Shown here: in pieces, positions 8,837 through 20,400 of the stretch
Layout: each line of letters starts with the position of its first letter
Position numbering within the stretch: position 1 is the stretch's first letter
Assembly: GCF_030704535.1 (NCBI RefSeq)
Contig: NC_081815.1
Coordinates: 18,151,001-18,215,000 of the forward strand
Direction: 5' to 3'
DNA length: 64,000 nt
Source: Vitis vinifera
Taxonomy: Eukaryota; Streptophyta; Magnoliopsida; Vitales; Vitaceae
Notes under the pieces: generated by a model
What the model saw: only the letters and a program-made list of their open reading frames with translations
Database searches by the model: none
Told to the model about the DNA's origin: nothing
Translations under genes and position numbers: made by a program

Positions 8837-11160
8837 TATGTTTCTGGGAATTATTGGAAGGTGTATTTGGTAGATGGTAAACCATTGGATATTGTGGGTG
8901 TTGGAGACATTCGTCTAAAAATGTCAAACAATTTTGTGTGGAATATTCATAAGGTGAGACATATATTAAAATTGATGTGTAATCTTATTTTGGTAGGGTA
9001 GCTTGATGATGGACATAATGTGACCTTCACCGATGGTGCATGTAAGGTTACGAAATGCGTCATGGTTATTGCACAAGGGAACAAAACTGGAACACTATAC
9101 ATGACATCCAGTTGTAGAGATATGGTTTTTATTGTTGACAGTAATGCAATTCAAATTCATAACATTGCAGGCTCAAACACATGAGTGAAAAATGAATAAA
9201 ATTACTCATATCAAATGATAAATTGTCAGGGTTGAAATCTATTGAGCACAAATTGTGTGAGAGTTGCATTTTTGGAAAACAGAAAATGGTAAGCTTCTCC
9301 AAAGTCGATAAGGAGTTAAAATAAGAAAATTTGAAGTTGGTTCATACAAATGTATGAGACCTTTGACTATAGCCTCTCTTGGAGGATCCAACTATTATGT
9401 GACATTCATTGATAACTTAACTAAGAAGGTATGAGTTTATTTTCTAAAGAATAAATATGATATGTTTGATGCAAGTGGAAAGCTAAGGTTGAAAATGAGA
9501 CAAACTTAAAAGTGAAGTGTTTGAAGTCTGATAATGAGGGGGAGTACATTGATGATGATTTTAAGTGGTATCACGCTGAAAATGGGATCAAGATAACAAA
9601 AGCTATTCCTAGAAAACCTCAACAACATGGTGTGGCTAAAATGATGAACAAGACCTTAAATGAGCGTGTGAGGTGTATGAGGATTCATGTAGGATTGCCC
9701 AAGACATTTTGGGCAAATCCAGTTAACACTGCAGCTTACTTGATCAATAAAGGTCATTCGGTTCCTTTGGATTGTGGAATACCTGAAGAGATTTAGAGTG
9801 GCAAAAATGTAGACTTTTCTTTTTTGAAAGTGTTTGATTGTTTTTCTTATGTTCATATTGATGTTGCTATAAGAAGTAAACTTGATTCCAAATCTAAGAA
9901 ATGTTTCTTTATTGGTTATGGTGGCACCGAGTTTGGTTATCGTTTTTGGGATGATCAAAATCGCAAAATCATTATAAACAAGGATGTGATCTTTAACAAG
10001 TATGTAATTTATAAAGATAGGTTAGGCAAAGTTTCAAACAATGCAGATTCTGAAGTGAAGATGCATGAGGTAGTTCACTTAAAAGATTTTTTGAATAACA
10101 ATTTACAAGTGAATGTCTGTGAAGTTTAAGAAACCACACCCCTAGAAGATTAAGAAAATGTAACCCCATAAGTAAATCAATCTACTCCTATGATTGAACT
10201 TAGAAGATCTTCTAGAACTATTAAGCCATCATAGAGATATTCTCCTTTACTTAACTACATTTTGCTTATTGATAGAGGTGAACCAAAGAGTTATGAAGAA
10301 GCAATGCAAGTTGATGAATCAATCAAGTGGGAGTTAGTCATGAAGGATGACATGGATTTGTTGATGTCCAATCAAACATGGCAATTGGTAGAACTACCAA
10401 AAGGGAAAAAAGCTTTGTAGAATAAATGGGTATATCAAATAAAGGTAGAACATGATAGTAGCAAGAGGTACAAAGCAAGGCTCATAGTAAAAGGCTTTTA
10501 GCAAAATAAAAGCATTGATTACATAGAGATTTTCTCCCCAATGGTCAAATTGACAACAATCAGAATAGTACTTGGGTTAGTGGCAAAAAATAAATAAATA
10601 AATAAATAATTTGCATTTACAATTGATGGACATAAAAACAACATTTCTTCATGGTGATCTGAAGGAAGAAATTTACATGCATTAGACACAAGGCTTTCAA
10701 GTTCAGGAAAAAAAGAAAATAGTGTGTAAGCTACAAAAAAGTCTATATGACTTGAAACAGACTCCAAGACAATGGTATAAGAAGTTCAACAACTTCATGA
10801 GCAATAATGGTTATTTGATGTGTTAGGCATATAATTGTTGTTGTATCAAGAGGTTTGATGGCTCCTACATTATTTTACTGCTTATGTTGATGATATGTGG
10901 ATTGCGGGGACTAGCATACATGAGATTGACAAACTGAAAAGAAGTTATTAAAGGAGTTCGCAATGAAGGATTTAGGTGCTACAAAACAAATCCTTGAGAT
11001 GAGAATTACTAGGGACAGGAAGGTCCTTAAACTATCATAGGAAGAGTATATGAAGAAGGTCCTTAGCAGATTCAATATGGCTGGAGCAGTACGACCTAAT
11101 ATGAAAGTCAATGAAATATTACTTTTTATAAAACCGCTATTTAGACTCATACAAGAGCTC
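8837..11160 (+). pseudogene. Copia pol: protease end, integrase, reverse transcriptase, broken
   Basis: Continues the copia protein after the insertion: GKPLDIVGVGDIRLKM near 8880-8925, the pre-integrase motif CESCIFGKQ near 9256, the integrase core at 9512-9796 (KCLKSDNEGEY, then PQQHGVAKMMNKTLNERVR), and the conserved segment SKKCFFIGYGGTEFGYRFWD near 9895-9950. RT pieces follow at about 10240-10800 (SNQTWQLVELPKGKKAL, KWVYQIK, YKARLIVKGF, SLYDLKQTPRQWYKKF). Internal stops and frameshifts occur throughout, and the YVDD-type catalytic region near 10880 is out of frame. It ends abruptly around 11160 without RNase H or a 3' LTR. Confidence 0.85.
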
Positions 11161-11358
11161 AAGAAGTTCTTTCATATTTAATAAATTTTTTATAATACCA
11201 ATATTATTTTTTTAAATTTATAACTTTCAATTCAGCTTCCTACTAAAGTTAAAACAAAAGCTATTCCAAACGAGACCTAAGAGGGAAGGAGAGTATGAAT
11301 TGAGAAAGCTAACAAATTTTGTTGTGGTGCAAGTGACTTCTGATGGGTTTGAGCTTAT

Positions 11359-11901
11359 TGTCACAAGCTGATTCAAATGAGCCTCCCCATGGGCTTATAT
11401 AGAGCCAGGAAGCTTCTGGAGACTCCTAGAGTGGGAAGAGTGTGGAAGGTTCTAGAGAAGCTTGGAGGAATCCACACAATTCTACACTATGGTGGAAGGC
11501 ATGAGAGGAGTCTAGGGCTTTCTAGAGAATTCCAGAAGTCTCTTGTATATACTTGTACATAGGCTTGTACCTAGAATGATGTAGGACATTCTAGAATAGT
11601 CTTGAGTTGTAAGGAACCCTCCAAGGTTCCAGAGAGTTCTATTGGCGCCTATAAATAGGTGAGGGCCTCATTTGGCCAAGGCACCAAACAAGTGAGCATC
11701 CAAGCACTTGTAAAGGTTTCCTTAAGTTAGTGAAAGCTTCCATTCTTTAAAGAGTTGCCTACTAAGCTTCTTAAGCTTTTGAGTCGCGAGTGTCTTAGCC
11801 GAGCAAGCTAAGCATTGGGAAGCAAGGCTGACTTAGCAAGATCAAGCGCCTTGACTTACCTAAGTGTCACACGAGCTTAGTGAACGACTAAGTCCGTGAC
11901 A
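11359..11901 (+). mobile_element. Solo LTR (543 bp)
   Basis: Starts TGTCACAAG and ends CCGTGACA, so the termini are inverted repeats of each other with TG...CA ends. It is flanked by TTAT on both sides (11355-11358 and 11902-11905). It carries a TATA-like CCTATAAATAGG near 11650, with a G/C-richer transcribed-type region downstream, as expected of an LTR promoter. No internal retrotransposon sequence is attached. Family not identified; orientation is taken from the TATA box. Confidence 0.65.
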
Positions 11902-11903
11902 TT

Positions 11904-12086
11904 ATGCACACTTCTAAGGCATTAAAGCACTTGCTGACAACATTTTCTAAACTGTTCCAGCTAGTTAAAGGCTCCCATAAGAAAGCAACTGTTGTGAAAG
12001 TTGCAACTGATGGGAAGATAATCGACAAGTTTGATGTTCCTAATGGGAAGGTTATATCCTGTAAACTATGTTGCATGGTTTGTCAG
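11904..12086 (+). pseudogene. Strictosidine synthase-like (SSL/APMAP) C-terminal fragment
   Basis: An open stretch of about 60 codons contains KGSHKKATVVKVATDGKIID followed by DVPNGKVIS. This matches the last beta-propeller blades of plant strictosidine-synthase-like proteins as I know them. The family then continues with a conserved final strand, but here it breaks into unrelated residues (CKLCCMVCQV) and stops. The fragment begins immediately after the solo LTR, so either the LTR interrupted it or it was already a remnant. No other exon of such a gene is seen nearby. The assignment is by memory of the family and moderate. Confidence 0.42.
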
Positions 12087-12092
12087 GTATGA

Positions 12093-12537
12093 GTGTCAGG
12101 GGCAAATGTGTCTAAATATTAGACCCTTCATAACTCAAAATTTTAGGATACAAGGATTTGACTAGAAAGGATCCAAAAAAAACAGATGAGTGTTAGGATA
12201 TGACATAATAATAATAATAATAAACAAAATCAATTCAAAAGATAACCTTTTTAGAAGTTTCCATTTTTTCCCTCTGATTTATTTTTTTCTTCTTATCCAT
12301 AAATATTCTTAGGAAAATTCACTTTTCATAAACTCTTCTTTTTCTCTTATATAATTATTACAAAGAAAGTTGAAAAAATAGAAAAATATCAACCAAAAAA
12401 ATCAAACATTCACATCCAAAGTAAAACAAGAATGTATAAGGAGGAACCCATATCCACAATCATGTCATGCCATGCCTGCACAAGTACATTGGGTGTAACT
12501 GAAGAATTGATGTATGATAGCCTCTACAAGGAAAAAA
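12093..12537. other. AT-rich spacer
   Basis: Non-coding, with an (ATA)n microsatellite near 12207-12222. Nothing else recognised. Confidence 0.6.
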
Positions 12538-13665
12538 GTAAGCTTGAATTGTCTAATTGTTGGACCTGGTTAGGAGAGGCCTAATTTTGGGACAAATAAG
12601 TGTTGTCACACCAAAAGAACCAACAATAAGGATGAATGAATGAGGCTCCAAGTCAGGAGAGGCCTCTTAGGTCACAACCTGCCAAATGAAAAATGTAAGC
12701 TTGAGTTGTGTAATTACTAATTATCATACAGCTGCTTAGGAGAGGTCTGTTAGACCAAAAGAACCAACAATACAAATGAAATTAGGATATAGTCAGCATT
12801 CTATAAGGTCGAGGCTCCAAGTCAAGCTATGTCATATCCTGCATCAAGAATAGTGTAAACTTGAGTTGTCTAATTGCCATATGGGTGCTTAGCAGAGGTC
12901 TATTTCCGTCAGACATAAGTGTTGTTACATGGAAAGAACCAAAGATACAAACGGAATTAGTGTATAGTCATCATTCTCTACAGTTGAGGCTCCATGTTGA
13001 GCCTCCTATGTCACATGGAAAAAGTAAGCTTGAGTTTTATAACTGTTGTACAGGTGCCTAGGAAAGATTTAAGTCTGAAAAAAAAGGTATTGTTACACCA
13101 AAAGAACCAAAGATACAAATGAAACTAGGTGTGGTCACCATTCTATAGGGTTGAGGCTTCAAGTCAAGCCTCCTATGTCACATCCTGCAAAAAAGGAAAA
13201 AAGTAAGTTTGAGTTGTGTAATTGTTGTATAGGTACTTAGGAGAGGTCTAATTCTGTGGCAAATGTAACACTAAAAGAACCAAAGATTCAAATGAAACTA
13301 GGATATAGTTAGCATTCAGTATAGTTGAGGCTCCAAGTCAAGCCTCCTAGGTCACATCCAGTACAAGGAAAAAGTAAGCCTGAGTTGTCAAGTGCAGAAC
13401 GGGTGCTTAAGAGAGGTCTAAATCCATGACAAACAGGTATTGTTACACCCAATGAACCAAAGATACAAATGAAACTAGGATATAGTCATTAGCACATCCT
13501 ACAAAAAGAAATAAGGTATGCTTGAGTTGAGTAATTGTCGAATGGGAACTTAGGAGAGGTCCAAGTCCATGACAAACAAAGGTTGTTATATTGAAAGGAC
13601 CAAAGATATAAATGAAACTAGGGTATAGTCAGCATTCTATATGGCTGAGGCTCCGAGTCAAGCCT
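12538..13665 (+). repeat. Degenerate tandem repeat, seven units of about 145-180 bp
   Basis: Units start with GTAAGCTTGAGTTGT or variants at about 12538, 12695, 12854, 13024, 13203, 13373 and 13516. A unit carries in order: GTAAGCTTGAG, GGTGCTTAGGAGAGGTCTA, CCAAAAGAACCAAAGATACA, AATGAAACTAGG, and GAGGCTCCAAGTCAAGCCTC. Unit lengths vary (143-179) through small indels. No TG...CA ends, primer-binding site or coding potential is seen, so it looks like a local minisatellite or satellite-like expansion downstream of the nuclease gene. Confidence 0.8.
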
Positions 13666-14429
13666 CTACACAGAACCAGTTCTGATCCAAAAGCTCGTTA
13701 TCTGAAAAATGTTGCAAGAGGTGAGCCAAACAATTCAGCAAGCTTAGGTTTTCAGGTCAAGCATTATAAATCTTCAGAGAATCAGAATTCCCTTTTATTC
13801 ATCCAATCAACAAATCATGCTACTGACAATATAAACCTCAGAGAATCAGAACACAAACTTTATAAAATTGAAATTAAAGACAAGTTTAGAGTCCTTACCA
13901 ATACCAGCTGATTTTGAGAATAATTGGTGAACACAGTCCAGGAGGCCACTCTATCATCTTCATCTTCCTCCTCAAAGCTTCGATTCTACCTTCATGGAAC
14001 AGAAGTTATCATTTATTGTAAAGTATCTCCAAAGTTCCCATATTAGCCACCTTATGACATATTAACAAAACAGGTTCTAGATACCAGTATACTATTCAAC
14101 TTGATCAATTGTCCTACTAAGTAACAATATAATTTAAGTAATAAATTCATAATCATTAAATTAAAATTAATTATGGGTGTCATCCTTTAAATATATCTAC
14201 AATGGACAAAATCAGTGCTGGATATAGATTCTTCATTTGCTAGTTACAAGTGCAATAGAGCACTTGGAGGGCTCTAAGCATCCAATTTTTTTAACTTCTC
14301 TGATTTTCCAATACCCATTCACAGCAAAGTTTAGATAAAGATGAATAAATGGGTTCACAGTCAGGATTGAGATCCCTCCTTTTGATCTCTCCCTTGACCG
14401 TTGTACTGAAATGTCATTGATCCATGTCT
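13666..14429. other. 3' flank of the endonuclease gene
   Basis: Between the tandem repeat and the stop codon of the minus-strand nuclease gene. The part nearest 14430 should be its 3' untranslated region. I see no separate gene. Confidence 0.5.
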
Positions 14430-17400
14430 TTAGGAAGGGTTGTAACGATTCCGTTGGCTTGGAGTAGCTTGCTTCCATATAAGATTGGCATATTCTGGAT
14501 GATCAACGAATGGATTTCTGTTGTGCTGGTAGAGCTTGCATATTCTCTCATTTCTCAACTTCTCTTCTCTTGATGGTGGATCAATTTCATTCCATTCCAA
14601 CAACGTAGACAGCAGTCCCATCTCCCTGTTTCCTACAGAAACAGGTGACCAGACAAACATTATCATCTATGTCAAGCCATTCAATGTCTAATTTCAAGGA
14701 AGATACACAACTTTAACTTCTGAAGTAGGAGACACAATAGAACATGGACCAACAAATTTGAATTTCATGAAGAGGCTACCAGGTTCAGTTTTAGATTTTG
14801 AATTCTTTCATTTTCTTAATAGCATCATTTTGATGTTTCATGAAACAGTAATGAAGACTATGTAAGAAGTACACAAAAGCAACAGGCTCTTTTGCAACAA
14901 AGCTTGTTGCTTAAGTCAATTTTTAGGGTTTTGGGACGAACAAGAAAAAGAAAAATGAAGGAAGATGGACATGAAAAGAAAAAGGAAAACAGCCCAATAA
15001 AATGAAAAGCTGCAAAACAAGGCAAAGTGATAACATTATGTGTTTGACTGAGGGAAGTCATAAGAAATAGAAAAAACATTCAAGAAACATATTAGTTAAG
15101 CTCCAAATTGAAGATCAGAAAAATGTAAACAAGACAAAATTGAACTCTACAAACGTTAAAAGAAAGGCTGAGATTAACCAAAGAGTAATTTCCAAAATTT
15201 GGTTAGTATATTCTAATTTAATTGTTTAGTGAATGTCAAAAAATAGCACAAAATAAACGATGAGTATGCTTAAGAGGATCAGGCAAGTTCATGCAAATAA
15301 ATGAGTAAATAAGGTCTAGCCTCCATTGGTTTTCTCATCAAGAGCATAAAGTTTACAGAGAGAGAGAGAGAGAGAGAGATCATCCTACTAAAATATTTTT
15401 GACCTACTTATGCTTGGAGAATCAGACAGTCGAAGGCCAGGGCCACCACCTGGTTGATGAAACCCATAACCCACAGCCATGTACATTAATGCCCTTGCAA
15501 TATCCCCTCTAACCTGAAATCACATAACATGGAAAATAAGTTGAGCATGCAATAATGGTTTTATAAGAAAAGGTAAAGAATGAATGCAACAAATTAAATG
15601 CACCAGAACATGGTTTAAGAAAAATGATAAATTTCTTTTTCCAGGTGGAGAAACCACCACGAGGGACCCTAATAATGAAAAAATGTGATGAGGTATGAGT
15701 ACAGACATTCAAACAGGCTTCATTTGTAGATGTGTGCCAGCTCCTAAACTTTTCCCAAATACTAGTACAAAATGTATCTTCTTCATTATCAACAAAGATT
15801 CCGCTTCTTTTTGGGGGAAAAATACTAGTAAAATGTAAACCATGAATAATTGGAAACTGGTCCTGAGGTCATGAGTTCAGTACATAATACCATGAGGAAT
15901 GAGTCAGAATGTCAAATTTTGAAAGTCTGTGACCGATGGCAGAACCAAAAAGGCCAAAGCATGCTCAAATACGAAATAATGATTAACGTGATTGAGGTTC
16001 AGTAATTGAAATTTGATGATAACAACACGAAAACATGCCATAACAAGCTTTGCCATCTCAAATTATGCCCTTTGAGACTGAAAGGCTAAGTTCGAGAATT
16101 TTATTGTCAAGCATTACCAAGCATCACGCTTGGATCAGATTTAGCATCCGTTTGGCAATGCTTTTAGAAAGAACTTCTATCACAAAAAGCATTTTTGAAA
16201 AAAAAAAAAAAAAAATCAGACGTTTGGCAAAACTTGGAAAGCACTATTAAAAAGTTGACAAATTATTTGTAGTGTTTCCTAGAGAAACACTTGATAGATG
16301 ATTCTCTAAAAAACACTTCTGAAGAAAACACTTATACTAAAAGTACTTCGAATAAAAATACTACCAAACACACTCTTATTAATCATCTCTAAGTTTTATG
16401 TTATCCCTAAAGTAAATAATAGGACCTTCTAAAAGCATCTGCCCAAATACCTATTTTGATGTTTTTGTGTGGGTAAGTGGTAAAGTGCTATATTAATGGA
16501 CTATTAGTCTTTTAAAAAATTTATGATGTCTTACATGTGTAAACTTATCACCAACTCATCCTCTGTTATGTTAGGGGGAAAAAGACTTCAGCCTTCAGGT
16601 CAGGGGACAAATTTAATATACATCTATGGTAGCTAACAAGGTTCACCCGTTTCTGGGCAGTTTAGACATATTTTAAATAAATGAAAATTGGCTGCAGACT
16701 GAACTCAGATGTGACTACTGTCAACATGATGCTTGCCCATGACCAACAAGCACACAAACTCACAAGTGAGCCAAGTTATGTTCAGAAATGTGACATCAGG
16801 ATGTAGCAATCAGCACATGCTGTTGAAGCCTTTCAAAAAGAAAAAAGAAAAACAAAAAAAAACAACTTAGGCTGCTGAAAGAGCATACACAACCTAAAAT
16901 ATTGCAACTGCCAATAGTAAAGAATGAACCTGCAGAGGTGGTGTCCATTTCTCCTTGTCTGTTTCTGTGTCAGAAGCCGCTTCCTTGTTTGCTGGCTTCA
17001 AACACTTGTTTGACTTGACACCACATTCTCCATAGTATTTGTTTCCCCTAGATGAATTCACTGCAAGAAACTTTAACTACGTTCCATTAAAGATCAACTT
17101 TCCAATGACACCTGGAAAAACCCATCTTACCATTCACATCTGCAGGGCGAATGTTGTGTAAATCAGTCAAGGAGGGATGATCAATTAAACCATAAGACCG
17201 AGGCCATAGGTGTTCCCCTGAAAAAAAAGTACCATTAATACTCACACACATGTTGCAGGAGCTAAGAAAATACCAACGATCAGATTGAGATAATAAAAAT
17301 GCAGAGAGAATGACAGTTACTGATTAAGAAAGAGCATAGAATCTGCAGCATAACAAGGAAAATTATGACAGGAATTTTGGACATATATATTGACACTCAT

Positions 17401-20400
17401 AGATATTTTGCATTTGATATATAGAAGATATTGAAGAGCATCTTGCAGCTAACTTGCAGGCTATAAGCCAATATATAAAATTAAGTTGGTTAAACTGTAA
17501 CACAATTCAGAATGAAATCAGGGTAAGACTGGTAGCAAGCAAGGTCGTAAGTTATTTATAATAAAATATTATATTAGCAACAACAACTTCAGTATAGTTA
17601 ATACATAATGCTAATGCAACTACAAGAAGTGAGACCAAATAACACATTATTATGAAATAAATCTAAGACCAGCATGCCCTAAAGTATGGTTAGTCTCAAG
17701 ATCAAGTGACCATTGGATAGCAGTAAAGATGTTAAATTACACACTTATGTTAGGCATGACTATAGGAAGTGGTAGATTTCATTATTTATTATTTATTTTA
17801 GAGTTATTATTGTTTAGTGACAGTTTTATTAGAGTTTAGGATTATTAAATTTAGTTTCCTACTACAAATAGGATTGTTAATCTATATAAACTTGGTGATG
17901 TTAAATACTTCAGACTTTTTTTATTAATAATATATTTTTATTTCTTTAGAATTTCCCTCGTCTACTTCTATTTGTCTACATCAATTGGTATCAGAGCAAG
18001 GTCGACTATGGGCTTGTTGTTGAGACAGGAATACTCACTACTAAACTACATCAACTGAACTATAGTTGAGGTCAATTTTAGTCATGTTTTGCAATGTGAA
18101 ATTTTCAACACTAAACTAGTAGTACTAAACTACGGCCCAGGTATTCTTTTCCTCTCCCCTATATTCTTCTTCTCTCTACTGTTCTATTACTGTGTCATAA
18201 CAAAAATGGCCAATCAATGAGGTACGGCATGTTGTTCAAGTCCAATAATATGTATCACTATCAATTTAAACCCATACTTAAAAAAAGAAAACTGGATGTT
18301 TCATTTTTAAGATAATTCATTCTATGGGATAGTGCCACTACCATAGAAGGCTGTTTCATCCTAGGTGTCCAGACCTACTATGCCTAAGCCGCATCCCTGA
18401 CATCCTTGCTATATCCATTAAGGCTTCATCCTACCAACTATCCCTGAAATAAAGCCGTTCTATAACAATTCAAAACAATAAGAAAGCAAGAAAATGATAG
18501 CGATCAGTTTTGGAGCATCACGGTTTTATCTTTGCAACAAATGAATTGCAACCCAAATGGGCAACAATATGAAGCACCTATACCATCAAGATGGCATATT
18601 ATAATGCTAAACCTTTATATTACTCAAACACTCTCCCAAACCCTATTCTAGTGATCATGATGGGATAAGAGCACATCATGTGTTTATTGTCATATATTGT
18701 ATGTTATGTGGTGGCCAAAATTATGGATGTGAAAATTTGTTAAAGTTGGTATTCTTGAAGAAAGTTTCATATCTTCCAACCTTTAACAAACCCACCATTC
18801 CTTCCCCTCTTTATCCTCTATTTTCTCTTCTTTTCTGCCAAATGACTTGGTTCCAGAACTAGGTACTTGGCTACAATAAGCTAGAATCACAAAATAGAGA
18901 AAACACTCTTATTTTCCTCTATTTTCTCCTCCTTTCTAGAAAACAACTCGATATTGAAGCTTGGTACTTGACTAAAATGAGCTAGAATCGCAAAACAGAG
19001 GAAAAATGAAGAGTTAGGGTACATGTTGACATAAAGCACTAGTTAGGATCATTAAGAAGTAACAAGCAGTAGCTAGGTCAAGCGCTCAAGAAGAATTCAG
19101 GGTCAAATATGTTTGGATGGAAGACTTACTGAGTTGGGCTTTTTTTGTTCATCCTCATTCCATAAAAACAGGAACTAGGTTGTTTCATTTGGACAACTCC
19201 AATCTTGGATATGGTGACTTTAAATGCAAAATATGTCATGTGGTACTGGGCCTACTGGCCAAGGATAACACATTGATCAAGTTAGCTGGAGAGCAGTCGA
19301 GGATCATGGGAACCTGTCATATGTCCAGCCAAGAGAGAACTTTTTCAGACCGTGACTCTTCATTTTGTAGTAATTTACAAATTTTGCATGAATGCCACTT
19401 ATCGCACCCCCATCTTCACCCTCAACCCCACCCACCAATGCCTCCAAATATCACCTATCCTATTATCTGTCTTCCAATAAGGTTATTAGCTTTAAAAGAT
19501 TCCAAAGTATGCATGGAGTTGCATGTCTTTAGTTTGCTGGTTAGCAATGGTGCTGCTCATGATCTTTGGAAGGCTATGGCTTTACTACATAAGCCTTTTT
19601 GCTGTTACAGGTCTCCTAAGCTTAACAAGTATCATTAACATGCAAAGCTACCATGAAAGTCAGTTCCCACTTTTTGCTAATCCTCAATAGGAGTAAGAGG
19701 TGAAAATGAATAGCCAAAAAGCCTTGACAAAAGGCAGGTCGTCTGGGGTCACAGGTAGGAGGTCTAAGAGATAGAGCTATGGAAGCACTAAGGGAAGAAG
19801 GCAATTGGGTATGAGAGGTGGTGAGCCACATATTTTCTCCAACACCAACTTTTTTACATTTTAGAAAGTACAAATATATAGGTATGGATCTTTCAGATGG
19901 CATTATCTTACCATTCCCACACTCAACATAGAGCGTTACATGACACTTATTCATCTTTGATAGTATGATCAAAAAAGCATATTTCCCAAAAAAATTGAAG
20001 TACATTTTGTTGGTGCTTTAAACTAGCTAGATTAGGTTGGCAATTTTATTTCAATTATGCACTCATCCAACACAGTTTACCTCCTTGAGTTTTAACAGTT
20101 TTTTATTCAGTTCAAGTTACTCAAAAATCGAGTTCAGATGAGGTAAATATGTGCTTGGAAATGTGAGACAAAGTAATGGCAATATAAAATTGAGTAAAGC
20201 TGAAAAACAAAGCAAAACATGAAAAATATTAAAGTTGGAAAAATGTTAGGACGTGTAATAAGAAGGTCGTTAAAACACCTAATAAGGCCAATTCAAGCAT
20301 CCCTCCACTGTTCAAATGTTCAACATGGCACGCTTCAACCACCCATAAGTAGTACGAACATCTTCAAGGAGATAGTTGAAACAGCCTATGACAATTCAAA

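Larger units (their letters stand above)
3600..11165 (+). mobile_element. Degenerate Ty1/copia LTR retrotransposon, interrupted by nested elements
   Basis: A decayed copia element read left to right. The tail of its 5' LTR ends with ...CTAGCA near 3790, followed by a tRNA-Met-type primer-binding site (TAGTATCAAAGC, 3794-3805). Gag starts at an ATG at 3826 and a zinc knuckle CWNCGQIGH lies near 4539-4565. The protease region is split at 4708/8837 by a Harbinger-like insertion and reads through if that insertion is removed. Integrase and reverse transcriptase follow to about 11160. Many in-frame stops (for example at about 3889, 3979 and 10418) show it is dead. No 3' LTR is seen, so it is truncated in or after RT, and the 5' LTR start is not resolved. 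Confidence 0.85.

Noticed and set aside
13612-13911. 99-codon plus-strand frame at the end of the tandem repeat
   Set aside because: Starts inside a repeat unit and has no similarity to a known protein.
19117-20005. Open frames of 173 codons (plus) and 127 codons (minus) inside the large nuclease intron
   Set aside because: No recognisable domain, no linkage to splice sites that join a gene, and composition similar to the intron around them.
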